From Candidatus Aminicenantota bacterium (GTDB taxonomy: Bacteria > Acidobacteriota > Aminicenantia > Aminicenantales > UBA4085), in assembly GCA_022866045.1 (NCBI GenBank), contig JALHTW010000142.1, forward strand, positions 1-37,693: a DNA stretch of 37,693 nt, written 5' to 3'. This document shows, piece by piece, positions 16,045 to 24,823 of the stretch (position 1 is the first letter of the stretch; every line of letters begins with the position of its first letter). The position numbers were made by a program, and so were the translations under genes. The notes beneath the pieces are model-generated. The model had not been told where the DNA came from, ran no database searches, and was given only the letters and a program-made list of their open reading frames with translations.

Positions 16045-18096
16045 ATGGACGAGCGCATTCTTAACCTCCTGCGGCGGAACCGGCAGGGACTGACCCTCCA
16101 GAATATCTTCAAGGAGCTGGCCGTTCCCCGCAAAGAACGGGCCAAGCTCGAGAGCCGCCTTATGAGTCTCGAGGGAAAAAAGCTTGTCCGCCGCGTCAAG
16201 AACCGCTACCTCCTCCCCCCCGCGTCCGACCTCCTCCGCGGCCGGTTCGAGACGACAGGCCGGGGATTCGGCTTCGTGATACCCGAAGATCGGGAGATGG
16301 AGGATGTCTTCGTTCCCGCCCGATTCGCCAAGGGCGCCATGGAGGGCGACATCGTCGAAATCCTCTTTAAGGAACGCGGCCAGAAGGACAAATCCGAAGG
16401 CCGGGTGGTGCGCATCCTCAAGAAGGAGAAGAAGAGCATCATCGGGCGGTACGACGAGCGGTTCGGGACACCGTTCCTCGTCCCCTTCGATACCCCTTCG
16501 CTCGAGGAGATCCCGCTTGTTTCCCGAGGGTCATTTTTCCCCTTGCCAGGGATGATCGTCGCTGCGGACCGGAGCCGTCTGACCATTACCGATGTTTTCG
16601 GGATGCCGGATGAACCGGGCGTCGACACCAAGGTCATCATCCGGAAATATGGACTGTCCGTGGAATTCCCCAACGCCGCGCTTGCCGAAGCCGAGGAGGT
16701 CGCCGGACGGCCTCTCTTTTCCGGCCAGGACGGACGCGTGGACTACCGGGGCTGGACGGCGTTCACCATCGACGGCGAGAAGGCGCAGGATTTCGACGAC
16801 GCCGTGAGCATCAAGAAGATCGAGGCCGGCGGTTACCTCCTCGGCGTTCATATCGCCGACGTTTCCTCCTACGTCGAGCCGGGTTCGGCGCTCGACCGCG
16901 AGGCGGAGACCCGCGGGACGAGCGTCTATTTCCCCGACCTGACCCTGCCCATGCTGCCGGAAAGGCTTTCCAACGACGTCTGCAGTCTGCGGCCTCGCGA
17001 GGACCGGCTGACGGTTTCGGCCGTGATGGAGATCGACGCCGCGGGGAACGTCCTCCGCGCGGATTTCCACCCGTCGATCATCCGGACGACCGAACGGCTG
17101 TCGTATACGTCCGTGTTCAAGATATTCGAAGGCGACGAGGCCGAGCGCCGAAGGCTTGCGCCCCTTGTTCCCGACCTGATGATGATGCGTAAGCTGGCCC
17201 GTCTCCTCCGCGAGAAGCGGGTGGCCGAAGGGAGCCTGAATTTCGACCTCCTCGAGCCCGAGCTCGTGTACAGCGAAGGCCGGCTTCATTCCATCGCGAC
17301 CTTCGCCCAGAACGAAGCGCACAAGCTCATTGAGGAATTCATGGTGGCGGCCAACGTCGCCGTCGCGTCATTTCTGGGAGGCAAAGGCATCCCATCACTC
17401 TACCGCGTCCATCCCCAGCCCGCGGTTTCGGACCTGGAAAAGCTCCGCGAAACCCTCGTCCACTTCGGGATTGTCCTTCCGAAGCCGGAAAAGATCCGGT
17501 CAGTGGACCTGGAGCGCGCTGTCCGCGAGGCCGAAGGAAAGCCCGGCGAAAAGTCCGTCAACGTCCAGGTGTTGCGGGCTCTCCGGCTGGCCGTTTATTC
17601 CGACGAGAACGTGGGGCATTACGGCCTCGCAAAGAAGGAATACACGCATTTTACATCTCCGATCCGCCGCTACCCCGACCTGATCGTCCACCGCATTTTG
17701 AAACAGGCGATCCGCGGGTTCCTCCCCGAAACGCCGTCGCTCGCCGCGATCGCGCTGCACGCCTCAGGACAGGAGCGGAAGGCCGACGGCGCCGAGCAGG
17801 ACCTTGTCGAGTGGCGGATCTTTCGGTTCCTCAAGGAAAAGCTGGGAGAGGAATTCACGGGTATCGTCGTCGACATCACCAGGGCGGGGCTGGTGGTGGA
17901 GCTCGACGATTATTTCGTCAAAGGGCTCTTAGCCTATGAAGATCTGGGCGGTGACTATTTCCGGCAAAAGACGAGGGCCGTCCTCGCCGGAAAGAGAACC
18001 GGAAAAAAGTTTGAGCTGGGGCAGACTCTTCGAGTGTCATTGGCAGCCGTGGACCCCGTTTTAAAGCGGATGAGTCTCGTATTGGCCGATCCATAA
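16045..18096 (+). CDS. rnr: Ribonuclease R (RNB family 3'-5' exoribonuclease)
   Basis: A processive, Mg-dependent 3'-5' exoribonuclease for structured RNA and mRNA decay. I start at ATG 16045, where GAGG lies 11 bases upstream, because the earlier part is repeat sequence; this gives 683 residues. An N-terminal winged helix (DERILNLLRRNRQGLT) is followed by cold-shock domains (GRFETTGRGFGFVIPED near 63). The RNB domain has the catalytic aspartates in DGEKAQDFDDAVSI near 245, VHIADVSSYV near 270 and YTHFTSPIRRYPDLIVHR near 533. One S1 domain lies at the C-terminus (about 605-683). The basic tail of long RNase R forms is missing. Confidence 0.93.
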   Translation: MDERILNLLRRNRQGLTLQNIFKELAVPRKERAKLESRLMSLEGKKLVRRVKNRYLLPPASDLLRGRFETTGRGFGFVIPEDREMEDVFVPARFAKGAMEGDIVEILFKERGQKDKSEGRVVRILKKEKKSIIGRYDERFGTPFLVPFDTPSLEEIPLVSRGSFFPLPGMIVAADRSRLTITDVFGMPDEPGVDTKVIIRKYGLSVEFPNAALAEAEEVAGRPLFSGQDGRVDYRGWTAFTIDGEKAQDFDDAVSIKKIEAGGYLLGVHIADVSSYVEPGSALDREAETRGTSVYFPDLTLPMLPERLSNDVCSLRPREDRLTVSAVMEIDAAGNVLRADFHPSIIRTTERLSYTSVFKIFEGDEAERRRLAPLVPDLMMMRKLARLLREKRVAEGSLNFDLLEPELVYSEGRLHSIATFAQNEAHKLIEEFMVAANVAVASFLGGKGIPSLYRVHPQPAVSDLEKLRETLVHFGIVLPKPEKIRSVDLERAVREAEGKPGEKSVNVQVLRALRLAVYSDENVGHYGLAKKEYTHFTSPIRRYPDLIVHRILKQAIRGFLPETPSLAAIALHASGQERKADGAEQDLVEWRIFRFLKEKLGEEFTGIVVDITRAGLVVELDDYFVKGLLAYEDLGGDYFRQKTRAVLAGKRTGKKFELGQTLRVSLAAVDPVLKRMSLVLADP

Positions 18097-18290
18097 ATTG
18101 GCTCTCTTCCATCTTTATGAAAATCTTAATGCGCGTCTCTGCTTCGAGAAGGCTGAACCTTCCCCGGTCGCTGCGGCCGTCCCTGGATCTTCTCGCTCAT
18201 TTTTGGCCGCAAATATTTATGGAAACGAGCGAGATAAGATAAAGCTCGAAAACGCGTCTTTGGAAATAATTCGGATGCCGTCTTTATAGT

Positions 18291-18466
18291 CTGGATTATT
18301 CATGAATTGCGTTGTATCTCCAGATCCTGAATTTGCAGACGGGCGCCGAATTCGGGGACATAACCCAAATTCTCCGGAATTTGGGATCGTGTCCCCCTCG
18401 TCTTGAATTCGGCGCCATCTGCGAATTTTCTTCTCGAGGAAACGGCGCAATTTATGAATAATTCAG
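18291..18466. mobile_element. 176-bp palindromic MITE-like element, second full copy
   Basis: It has the same length and nested symmetry as the copy at 12725-12900, beginning CTGGATTATTCATGAATT and ending ATGAATAATTCAG. Flanks are TATAGT (18285-18290) and GATAGA (18467-18472), matching at the central four bases, so the target duplication is decayed or unclear. It fills the 454-bp gap between rnr and the SelB-like gene. The other bases in that gap (18097-18290) hold nothing I can name. Confidence 0.8.
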
Positions 18467-18550
18467 GATAGAGAAAGACGGTGATGAATGTGATATTATA
18501 TTTTGGACATAGGAGCATATTCCCCGGGCATTTTGGTTGAGCCAGAAAGC

Positions 18551-19324
18551 ATGGAAAAAAAATCTGACGACGCTGCAATACTCCTAAAATTGACCTGCGA
18601 AAAAAAGCTCAAGGGCGTCCGCGAAATCGAAGCAAAGATCGTCCTGCCTTTAGATCACGACGAGATCATGGGTCTCGCCCAGAAGCTCGAGGGAGAGGGA
18701 AAGCTCCGGATCCTGTCATTCTCTCCGCTGTTCGTAGTGTCGAGGGAGAGCGTGGATTTTCTCGGTCGGAAGATCCTTCATTACCTCTCTGAATTTCATA
18801 AAAAAAATCCGAAGGAGAAGGGTGTCACGCTCGACAGGCTGAAAAAAAGATTCGACGCGCCGACGAAGGTCCTTTTCCTGGCGCTAAAGGCGCTCGTCCA
18901 CGAAAAGAGGCTCAAGCAGGACGGCCGCGTTTTCTTGCTTGCGGATTTCGAGCGTCAGCTCCCGCCCCGGGAAGAGCGGCTGCTCCGGCAACTCGAGGAG
19001 ATCTGTTTCGGGGGAGATCTCCACACGGTCTGCTTGAAAGACATCCAGGAGCGGTTTCACGTCATCCCCCAGAAGCTCCAGAGCATGTTGGACATTCTCA
19101 TCGAGCGGAAGAAGGTCGTCCGGAGCACCGAAGACTTTTTCATCCATGCCCGCTGGCTGGACGAGATCATCGGGAAGGTCCGGGGCTTGGGAAAGAAAGA
19201 ATTGACCGTGGCAGATTTCAAGGCGATGACCGGACTCAGCCGCAAGTATGCCATCCCGCTTCTCGAACTGCTCGATGAGATGGGCGTAACACGGCGCACG
19301 GGGCCGGGCAGAGAGATTTTATGA
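18551..19324 (+). CDS. Stand-alone SelB-type winged-helix protein without GTPase domain
   Basis: The 257-residue protein ends in a stretch typical of the last SelB winged helix: VADFKAMTGLSRKYAIPLLELLDEMGVTRR, closing GREIL. The region before it reads as a series of small helical/winged-helix units (for example FLGRKILHYLSEFHKKNPKEKG near 75 and LHTVCLKDIQERFHVIPQKL near 160). In SelB these domains bind the SECIS RNA hairpin and the ribosome. Here the EF-Tu-like GTPase part is absent, and no frame upstream could encode it (MITE and rnr precede). It may be an RNA- or DNA-binding remnant given a new job. Start: ATG 18551 is uncertain; TTG 18503 is also open, and neither has a clear ribosome site. 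Confidence 0.7.
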   Translation: MEKKSDDAAILLKLTCEKKLKGVREIEAKIVLPLDHDEIMGLAQKLEGEGKLRILSFSPLFVVSRESVDFLGRKILHYLSEFHKKNPKEKGVTLDRLKKRFDAPTKVLFLALKALVHEKRLKQDGRVFLLADFERQLPPREERLLRQLEEICFGGDLHTVCLKDIQERFHVIPQKLQSMLDILIERKKVVRSTEDFFIHARWLDEIIGKVRGLGKKELTVADFKAMTGLSRKYAIPLLELLDEMGVTRRTGPGREIL

Positions 19325-19411
19325 AGCGCAGGGAGCGTCCGCCAGGGTAAAAAACTTTTGAAGGAGCGAATCCTTTCGGGCGAGTCCCTTCGAGCCCCCT
19401 CCCCGAGTGCC

Positions 19412-21526
19412 CTACTCTTTTTTCTTCTGTACGTCTTCTTGCCGCTTTTTCGTGAGCGCGGATTTGAGTTTTTCGGCAAAGAGATCCCCGAACATCCCTC
19501 CTGGGGACGCCGCGGGCTTAACGTCTTCCTTTTTAGGCTCTTCGGCCTCGACTTCCGGCTCGGCTTCCTCCGGGGCTTCGGCTTGAGCTTCGACGGCTCT
19601 GGCGGCCGGGGCTTCGGCTTCGGCCGCGGCGGCCTCGACTTCCTCTTCGTCCAACGCTTTCTCGGCATAGAGCGCTTCCATCTCGGATTCTTCTTCTTCA
19701 ATCCGTTCCTCGATGACGCGGCGTTCGCTTTTCTTGGCCCGCGGCGCCTTTTCGCCTTCGGTCTTGAGCTTTTTCTTCTTGTGCGGTTTTTCTCTCTTGG
19801 CCGCGGCTTCAGGCGTGGTTTTTTCGATGGCTCCGGCAGGCTCAGCTTCGAACGCAGCCTCTTCCCCGATCTCTTCGGAGATCTCATGGAGCGGGATCTC
19901 CGGAATGGCGATCTCCTCGAGGCCGGCCTCGGCCGGAATTCCCTCCGCTTCAGCGGCAGCCGCGGCGACTTCCTTAGCCGGCACGGCTTCCTGGTAACAG
20001 AAAATGCCCTTTTTCTTGTCGGATTTCGTGAATTCGGGAGAGTTGAGGAGCGTAAATTCGACATCTTCCTGGGACGTCTTTTTCAAGACGTCCAATAAGT
20101 GATAGGCGCGCAGATAATGAAGCGCATGATTCGCCGAGGGAAGGCTGAAATATTTGAAGATCAGAATGAGGAGCTCTTTGAGGTTGAGGTTGTCTCGCTG
20201 GGGATAGAGCGCGATGAGCTTCGCCAGGGTCTCGCGTTCGATAAAGATGATCTTGTTGGGCAAAGCGAGCGTTGCCGCTTCACCGGCGTCGGCGAATGTG
20301 TCGGTCGTCGGGTCATAGGTCAGCTTGGCGACGGCCAGCTTCTTTTTGGACTTCTTCAGCCAGAAGTTGAACTGGACCGTGTTTTTCCGTTCCAGGGTCA
20401 TGCTCGTCCCCTGAGGAATGTTGTTGGCGGCGAAATAATCCTTCAAGCCCAGGAAATAGCCCTGCTGGGGGCAATAATAGACGGTGTAGTTCTTGTTCTC
20501 GTCGGCGTCGGTGAAAATGTATTCCCGGGAGTGGGACAGCTCCTTGTTGAATGTCTTGGGGATCTTCACGCCGCCTGAAAGAATCTCCCTCCAGGTCAGA
20601 TAGACCTTGAGCGGGAACGCATGGAACGGCGTGACGTCAACGGGCTCGGCCGTATCGAATTCGGGAAGCGTCGCTTCATCGGCCGCCAGGGGCAGGTTTT
20701 CGGGGAGGGCGGAGAGGATGCTCTTGAGGTGCCATTTCCCCCACTCGAGCGGCGAGACCTGGATAAACTCTTTCTTGTATTTGGTCTCCAGGAGGTGGTT
20801 CAGCCCGAGGCAGTGGATGTCGAAGAGGTCGTGCGAGGCTTCGAAGCCGATGAATCTCTTGGTCAGGTCGCCGGTGGCCGCCGATTCCTTCGCGGCCGCA
20901 ATGTGGGCTTCCATCTCCTTGATCTTTTCCTCGGGGATGGCCGGCTGGTTGGCGGCGAGCTGCCAGAAATCGTTCCAGGCGAAGAACGCCGCTGATCTGG
21001 CCAGCGCCGTTCTCAGGTTCCTCTCAAGCGTCTTGAGGTCCTTGTCGGTCATCGGGAGTTCGGTCAGACGCGGGTCTTCTCCCTTGCCCAAAATCTTCGG
21101 CGGCTCGTTCGCGCCGCCGCAGTTCGCCGGGAGCAGGACCTGCGTCTTGGTTTTCTTCATATAGTCGATATACTTGCGGAACGTCCCGCCGCTCGCATAG
21201 TCGACCTCGAGCATCTCGCAGTTGAAGTTCTTATAAGGCACTTTTTTCACGACCGTCAAGACCACCGCGCCTTTGAAGGGCTCGACGGTCTTGCTGCTCA
21301 CCGCCAGGCGCTCGTCGTATTCCTTATAGATCGAGTCTCCCACCTGATAGACGCAGTTCGGATCGTAGATCTTTACGTCCTGCGTGCGCTGGGTAGCGGT
21401 CTTGAGGAAGGCCAGTTTCTCGACGAGCTCCCGGAGCATGAACGGCTTGCGCGACTTCGTCAGTTCCTGCTCGACAGAGGCGATATCGTCCGCCGTGACC
21501 TGGACGAGAGAATTGTCTTTATCCAT
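19412..21526 (-). CDS. Large protein of unknown function with acidic low-complexity tail
   Basis: I do not recognise this 704-residue protein. The N-terminus (DDIASVEQELTKSRKPFMLRELVEKLAFLKTAT) looks like a small helix-turn-helix domain. A possible beta-rich domain (about 325-420, SREYIFTDADENKNYTVYYC .. GTSMTLERKNTVQFNFWLKK) follows, then a helical part (to about 510). The last ~190 residues are Ala/Glu/Lys-rich, strongly charged and probably disordered (for example EERIEEEESEMEALYAEKAL), ending in a basic segment KLKSALTKKRQEDVQKKKE. No signal peptide or membrane helix is seen, so it is cytoplasmic. Its start overlaps the OTC stop by 8 bp, so it is the last gene of the arcC/OTC operon. A nucleic-acid-linked role, as in RNA polymerase delta with its HTH plus acidic tail, is only an analogy. 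Confidence 0.7.
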   Translation of the reverse strand: MDKDNSLVQVTADDIASVEQELTKSRKPFMLRELVEKLAFLKTATQRTQDVKIYDPNCVYQVGDSIYKEYDERLAVSSKTVEPFKGAVVLTVVKKVPYKNFNCEMLEVDYASGGTFRKYIDYMKKTKTQVLLPANCGGANEPPKILGKGEDPRLTELPMTDKDLKTLERNLRTALARSAAFFAWNDFWQLAANQPAIPEEKIKEMEAHIAAAKESAATGDLTKRFIGFEASHDLFDIHCLGLNHLLETKYKKEFIQVSPLEWGKWHLKSILSALPENLPLAADEATLPEFDTAEPVDVTPFHAFPLKVYLTWREILSGGVKIPKTFNKELSHSREYIFTDADENKNYTVYYCPQQGYFLGLKDYFAANNIPQGTSMTLERKNTVQFNFWLKKSKKKLAVAKLTYDPTTDTFADAGEAATLALPNKIIFIERETLAKLIALYPQRDNLNLKELLILIFKYFSLPSANHALHYLRAYHLLDVLKKTSQEDVEFTLLNSPEFTKSDKKKGIFCYQEAVPAKEVAAAAAEAEGIPAEAGLEEIAIPEIPLHEISEEIGEEAAFEAEPAGAIEKTTPEAAAKREKPHKKKKLKTEGEKAPRAKKSERRVIEERIEEEESEMEALYAEKALDEEEVEAAAAEAEAPAARAVEAQAEAPEEAEPEVEAEEPKKEDVKPAASPGGMFGDLFAEKLKSALTKKRQEDVQKKKE

Positions 21527-22451
21527 GTTTTTCTTTTTTCCCCATTAAAATCAGCATCATCGCTTTTTGGAAGTGAAGCCGGTTTTCCGCCTGGTCGAAC
21601 ACGACGGATTGCGGTGATTCGAAGACCGAGGCCGTGACCTCCTCTTCGCGATGGGCGGGCAGGCAGTGCATGAAAATGGCATCGAGCTTGGCCGCGGTCA
21701 TGAGCTCCGGATTCACCTGATAGGGAGCGAAGACCTTCGCCCGGGCCTCTTTTTCCTGTTCCTGTCCCATCGACGCCCAGACATCCGTATAGACGGCATC
21801 CGCGTCTTTAACGGCTGGGCGCGGGTCGTTGGTGATGAGGAGCGAGAAGCTGGTTTCTTTTCCGTCTTCGCGCGCGAGCTTGACCATTTCGGGATTCGGC
21901 TCGTAGCCTTTTGGGGAGGCGACAGCCATGGTCGATCCCGCTTTGGCCGCGGCAAGCATCAGGCTATGGCAGACGTTGTTGCCGTCGCCCACGTAGGCCA
22001 GTTTGACCTTCGACAGCCCGCCCTTTTTCTCGCGAAGCGTGAAGAAATCGGCCATGCCCTGGCAGGGATGGCTGAGGTCGGTCAGGGCGTTGATGACGGG
22101 GATCGAGACGGCCTTGGCCAGCCGGACGACGTTCTCGTGGGCGAACGTCCGGATGATGATGCCGTCCACCCAGCGTTCAAGGTTCCGTCCGACATCCTCC
22201 GCGGTCTCGCGCTTGCCGATCTGGACCTCGTTCGGGCTGAGATAGATCGCTTTCCCGCCGAGCTCCTGCATTCCGACTTCGAACGTCATCCGCGTCCGGA
22301 GCGACGGTTTCTCGAAGATCATCGCCAGGACTTGGTTCTTTAGCTTTTTATGGTATTTGTCCGGATTGTCTTTGATCTCCCGGGTCAGGTCCAGGAGTTC
22401 ATGAAATTCGTATTGGGTGAGGTCATGGATGGAAAGAAAATCCTTCTGCAT
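21519..22451 (-). CDS. Ornithine carbamoyltransferase
   Basis: It transfers the carbamoyl group between carbamoyl phosphate and ornithine/citrulline. Start ATG 22451 has AGGGAG 7 bases upstream and gives 310 residues. The carbamoyl-phosphate motif is present as FEKPSLRTRMTFE near residue 47, with Leu in place of the usual Thr of STRTR. HPCQGMADF near 126 and DGNNVCHSL near 150 are present, and the ornithine-binding Cys is in MHCLPAHREEEV near 263. Acetyl- or succinylornithine enzymes were considered, but HCLP and DVWASMGQE favour true OTC. Whether it is the anabolic argF or catabolic arcB form cannot be told. The carbamate kinase partner suggests citrulline breakdown with ATP gain. Confidence 0.88.
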   Translation of the reverse strand: MQKDFLSIHDLTQYEFHELLDLTREIKDNPDKYHKKLKNQVLAMIFEKPSLRTRMTFEVGMQELGGKAIYLSPNEVQIGKRETAEDVGRNLERWVDGIIIRTFAHENVVRLAKAVSIPVINALTDLSHPCQGMADFFTLREKKGGLSKVKLAYVGDGNNVCHSLMLAAAKAGSTMAVASPKGYEPNPEMVKLAREDGKETSFSLLITNDPRPAVKDADAVYTDVWASMGQEQEKEARAKVFAPYQVNPELMTAAKLDAIFMHCLPAHREEEVTASVFESPQSVVFDQAENRLHFQKAMMLILMGKKEKHG

Positions 22452-22461
22452 GGTCAACTCC

Positions 22462-23442
22462 CTAAAAGGGGGACACAATACTCTGTCCCCTATCTTCTAT
22501 AATTCTTGTCCCCGACCGGTTGATTAGGGCAGCCTTAAGATGGTTCGCGTCGGTGATCAGAATTTCCTTCCCGCCGGCCTTGATATATTCGATGGCGGCC
22601 CGGATCTTCGGTCCCATCGAACCGGGCGGGAACTGCCCTTCGTCCAGATATTTTTGGGCTTCCTCGACGGTCATGACGGGAATCTCCCGCTCGTTCGGTT
22701 TCCCGAAGTTGAGGCACACCCGCTCGATGCCGGTCAGGATGATGAACAGGTCCACTTTGACCTCTCGAGCGATCAGGCTTGCCGCGTAGTCCTTATCGAT
22801 GACCGCTTCGACGCCCTCATAGAAACCCCGGTTGTTGATGATGACGGGGATCCCTCCGCCGCCGGCGGCGATGACGATCCGGCCCGCCAGGGCCAGATCC
22901 CGGACGATCCATTTGGGCACGACGTCAATCGGCTTGGGCGAGGGCACGACCTTTCGGTAGCCCCGGCCGGCGTCCTCGACCATCGCCCATTTTTTCTCGC
23001 GGGTGAGCTGTTGGGCTCGATATTTCGTATAGAACGGTCCGACGGGCTTGGCCGGGTGCTCGAATGCCGGATCGCTCCTATCAACGAGGACCTGGGTGAT
23101 GAGAGTGATGACTTCTTTGTCGATGGAATGGCGGCGCAACTCGTTGGTAATGGCCCGCTCGAGCATGAAACCCATGCTCCCCTCGGTCATCGCGTTGCAG
23201 ACGTCGAGGGAGTAGGGAGGAATCTTCGTCACGGCCTCTTCCATCTGGATGAGGAGGTTGCCGACCTGCGGGCCGTTGCCGTGGACGATGATGAGCTCAT
23301 AGCCCTTGCGGACGATGTGGGCCATGAGCTGAGCGGCCCTTTCGGCGTTCTGCATCTGCTCGTCCTGCAGACCCCGCTGGTTTTCGGGGATCAGAGCGTT
23401 GCCGCCGAAGGCGATCAAGGCAAGGCGTTGTTTGATCGGCAT
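22462..23442 (-). CDS. arcC: Carbamate kinase
   Basis: It makes ATP and carbamate from carbamoyl phosphate and ADP. The 326 residues follow the family: ALIAFGGNALIP at 8-19, VHGNGPQVGNLLIQME near 54, IAAGGGGIPVI near 193, DKDYAASLIA near 217 and GSMGPKIRAAIEY near 274. The C-terminus is odd: after the normal GTRI the last residues (EDRGQSIVSPF) are encoded by a GGGGACA-family hairpin (22469-22490), so a dispersed repeat seems to have replaced the original end of the gene. It starts 5 bp after the upstream gene's stop and 10 bp separate its stop from the OTC start. Confidence 0.93.
   Translation of the reverse strand: MPIKQRLALIAFGGNALIPENQRGLQDEQMQNAERAAQLMAHIVRKGYELIIVHGNGPQVGNLLIQMEEAVTKIPPYSLDVCNAMTEGSMGFMLERAITNELRRHSIDKEVITLITQVLVDRSDPAFEHPAKPVGPFYTKYRAQQLTREKKWAMVEDAGRGYRKVVPSPKPIDVVPKWIVRDLALAGRIVIAAGGGGIPVIINNRGFYEGVEAVIDKDYAASLIAREVKVDLFIILTGIERVCLNFGKPNEREIPVMTVEEAQKYLDEGQFPPGSMGPKIRAAIEYIKAGGKEILITDANHLKAALINRSGTRIIEDRGQSIVSPF
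22469..22490. repeat. GGGGACA-family hairpin inside the arcC 3' end
   Basis: GGGGACA (22469-22475) pairs with TGTCCCC (22484-22490) around 8 bases. On the minus strand the element reads almost like the etfA terminator (shared AGTATTGTGTCCCCC core). Here it is translated as the last codons of carbamate kinase and lies about 20 bp before the OTC start. Confidence 0.7.
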
Positions 23443-23447
23443 CTAGT

Positions 23448-24752
23448 TCAGAACTTTTGCAGCACGTCTTCGAGGGTTGGGGTGCCGATCTCTTCGAGCT
23501 CGTAACCCACGGGGAGCATGGGCTGGCGGGTCGTGATCAGGCGGTTGAGGTCGATCGGCGTGGCGGAGATGATCAGGTCGCAATCGATCTTGGCGATGGT
23601 CTCGGCCAGTTCATTAATCTGTGTCTCGCTGTAGCCCATGGCCGGCAGGACCTTATCGAGATGTCTGTATTTTTCAAAGGTCTTCCTAATGCTTCCCCCG
23701 GCCGCAGGCCTGGGGTCGATGATCTGGGCCGCGCCGTATTTCTGGGCCGCGACGACACCCGCGCCATAGGTCATTCCGCCGTGGGTCACGGTCGGGCCGT
23801 CCTCGATGACGAGCACGCGTTTGCCGCGGATCCGCTCGCCGTTCTCGACGATGGTCGGCGAGTTGGCTCGGATAATCGTGGCGGTCGGGTTGATCATTTT
23901 GATGTTGGCCAGGATTTTGTCCACGCCGTCCTTGGGGGCCGTGTCGATCTTGTTGATGATTAGCACCTGAGCCCGGCGGAAGTTGGTCTCGCCGGGGTAA
24001 TAGAGAAGTTCGTGCCCAGCGCGGTGGGGGTCGACGACCACGATCTCGAGGTCGGACTTATAGAAGGGGAAGTCGTTGTTCCCGCCGTCCCAGAGGATGA
24101 TGTCGGCCTCGGCTTCGGCCTCGCGGAGGATGGCTTCGTAATCGACTCCAGCATAGACGACGATGCCATTCTTCACGTGGGGTTCGTATTCTTCGCGCTC
24201 TTCGATCGTGCATTCATGCTTGGCCATGTCGTCATACGTGGCGAAGCGCTGGACTTTTTGCTTCTCCAGGTCGCCGTACGGCATCGGATGGCGGATGACC
24301 ACCACGCTCCGGCCTTTTTTCTTAAGGAGAAGGGCGACTTTTCTTGACGTCTGGCTCTTGCCGCATCCAGTGCGGACAGCGCAGACCGAAAGGAGAGGTT
24401 TCTTGCTTTTGACCATCGTGTCCTGGGGGCCGAGGAGGACGTAGCTCGCGCCCGCAGCCTGGACCTGGGAAGCCTTGTGCATCACATATTCGTGCGAGAC
24501 ATCGCTATAGGAAAAATAGACCTTGGTTACGCCGTGTTTCCGGATCAGGTGGTCGAGGTCTTCTTCGGCGTAGATCGGGATCCCGTTGGGGTAGAGCTTG
24601 CCCGCAAGAGAGGCAGGATATTTCCTGCCCTCGATGTCGGGGATCTGCGTGGCCGTAAAGGCGACGACCTGGAAATTCGGGTTGTCTCGGAAATACGTGT
24701 TGAAATTATGAAAGTCTCGCCCGGCAGCGCCCATGATGATGACTTTTTTCAT
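23448..24752 (-). CDS. Cyclic 2,3-diphosphoglycerate synthetase-like P-loop protein
   Basis: The 434-residue protein resembles archaeal cyclic 2,3-diphosphoglycerate synthetase. An N-terminal Rossmann-like region starts VIIMGAAGRDFHNFNTYFRDN. The nucleotide-binding part begins CAVRTGCGKSQTSRK near residue 124, then DIILWDGGNNDFPF near 216, VVDPHRAGHELLYYPGE near 236, NKIDT near 264 (a GTPase-like base-recognition motif) and VIEDGPTVTHGGM near 312. In archaea the enzyme makes a compatible solute, but bacterial members next to carbamate kinase and OTC, as here, probably do something else and have no tested role that I know. First gene of the operon, with a strong ribosome site (GAGG, 5 bases) and a promoter/operator upstream. 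Confidence 0.82.
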   Translation of the reverse strand: MKKVIIMGAAGRDFHNFNTYFRDNPNFQVVAFTATQIPDIEGRKYPASLAGKLYPNGIPIYAEEDLDHLIRKHGVTKVYFSYSDVSHEYVMHKASQVQAAGASYVLLGPQDTMVKSKKPLLSVCAVRTGCGKSQTSRKVALLLKKKGRSVVVIRHPMPYGDLEKQKVQRFATYDDMAKHECTIEEREEYEPHVKNGIVVYAGVDYEAILREAEAEADIILWDGGNNDFPFYKSDLEIVVVDPHRAGHELLYYPGETNFRRAQVLIINKIDTAPKDGVDKILANIKMINPTATIIRANSPTIVENGERIRGKRVLVIEDGPTVTHGGMTYGAGVVAAQKYGAAQIIDPRPAAGGSIRKTFEKYRHLDKVLPAMGYSETQINELAETIAKIDCDLIISATPIDLNRLITTRQPMLPVGYELEEIGTPTLEDVLQKF

Positions 24753-24788
24753 GTAAACCTCTTCCTCTTTGACACACCAAATTGTTAA

Positions 24789-24823
24789 GTTTTCAGTCAG
24801 AAAAATTTAGTATAACTGAAAAC
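24789..24823. promoter_or_regulatory. 9-bp inverted repeat over the operon promoter, candidate operator
   Basis: GTTTTCAGT (24789-24797) and ACTGAAAAC (24815-24823) form a perfect inverted repeat with a 17-bp spacer. It overlaps the minus-strand -10 box at 24809-24814. The arm-to-arm distance of about two and a half turns suits a dimeric repressor. No regulator gene is adjacent, so the factor is unknown. Confidence 0.5.

Noticed and set aside
18098-18289. Short plus-strand frame after rnr
   Set aside because: No ribosome site, no conserved-looking segment, and it lies in a MITE-bearing gap.
21519-22451. N-acetyl- or N-succinylornithine carbamoyltransferase
   Set aside because: The SLRTR variant raised the idea, but HCLP, DVWASMGQE and the carbamate kinase neighbour fit ordinary OTC better.
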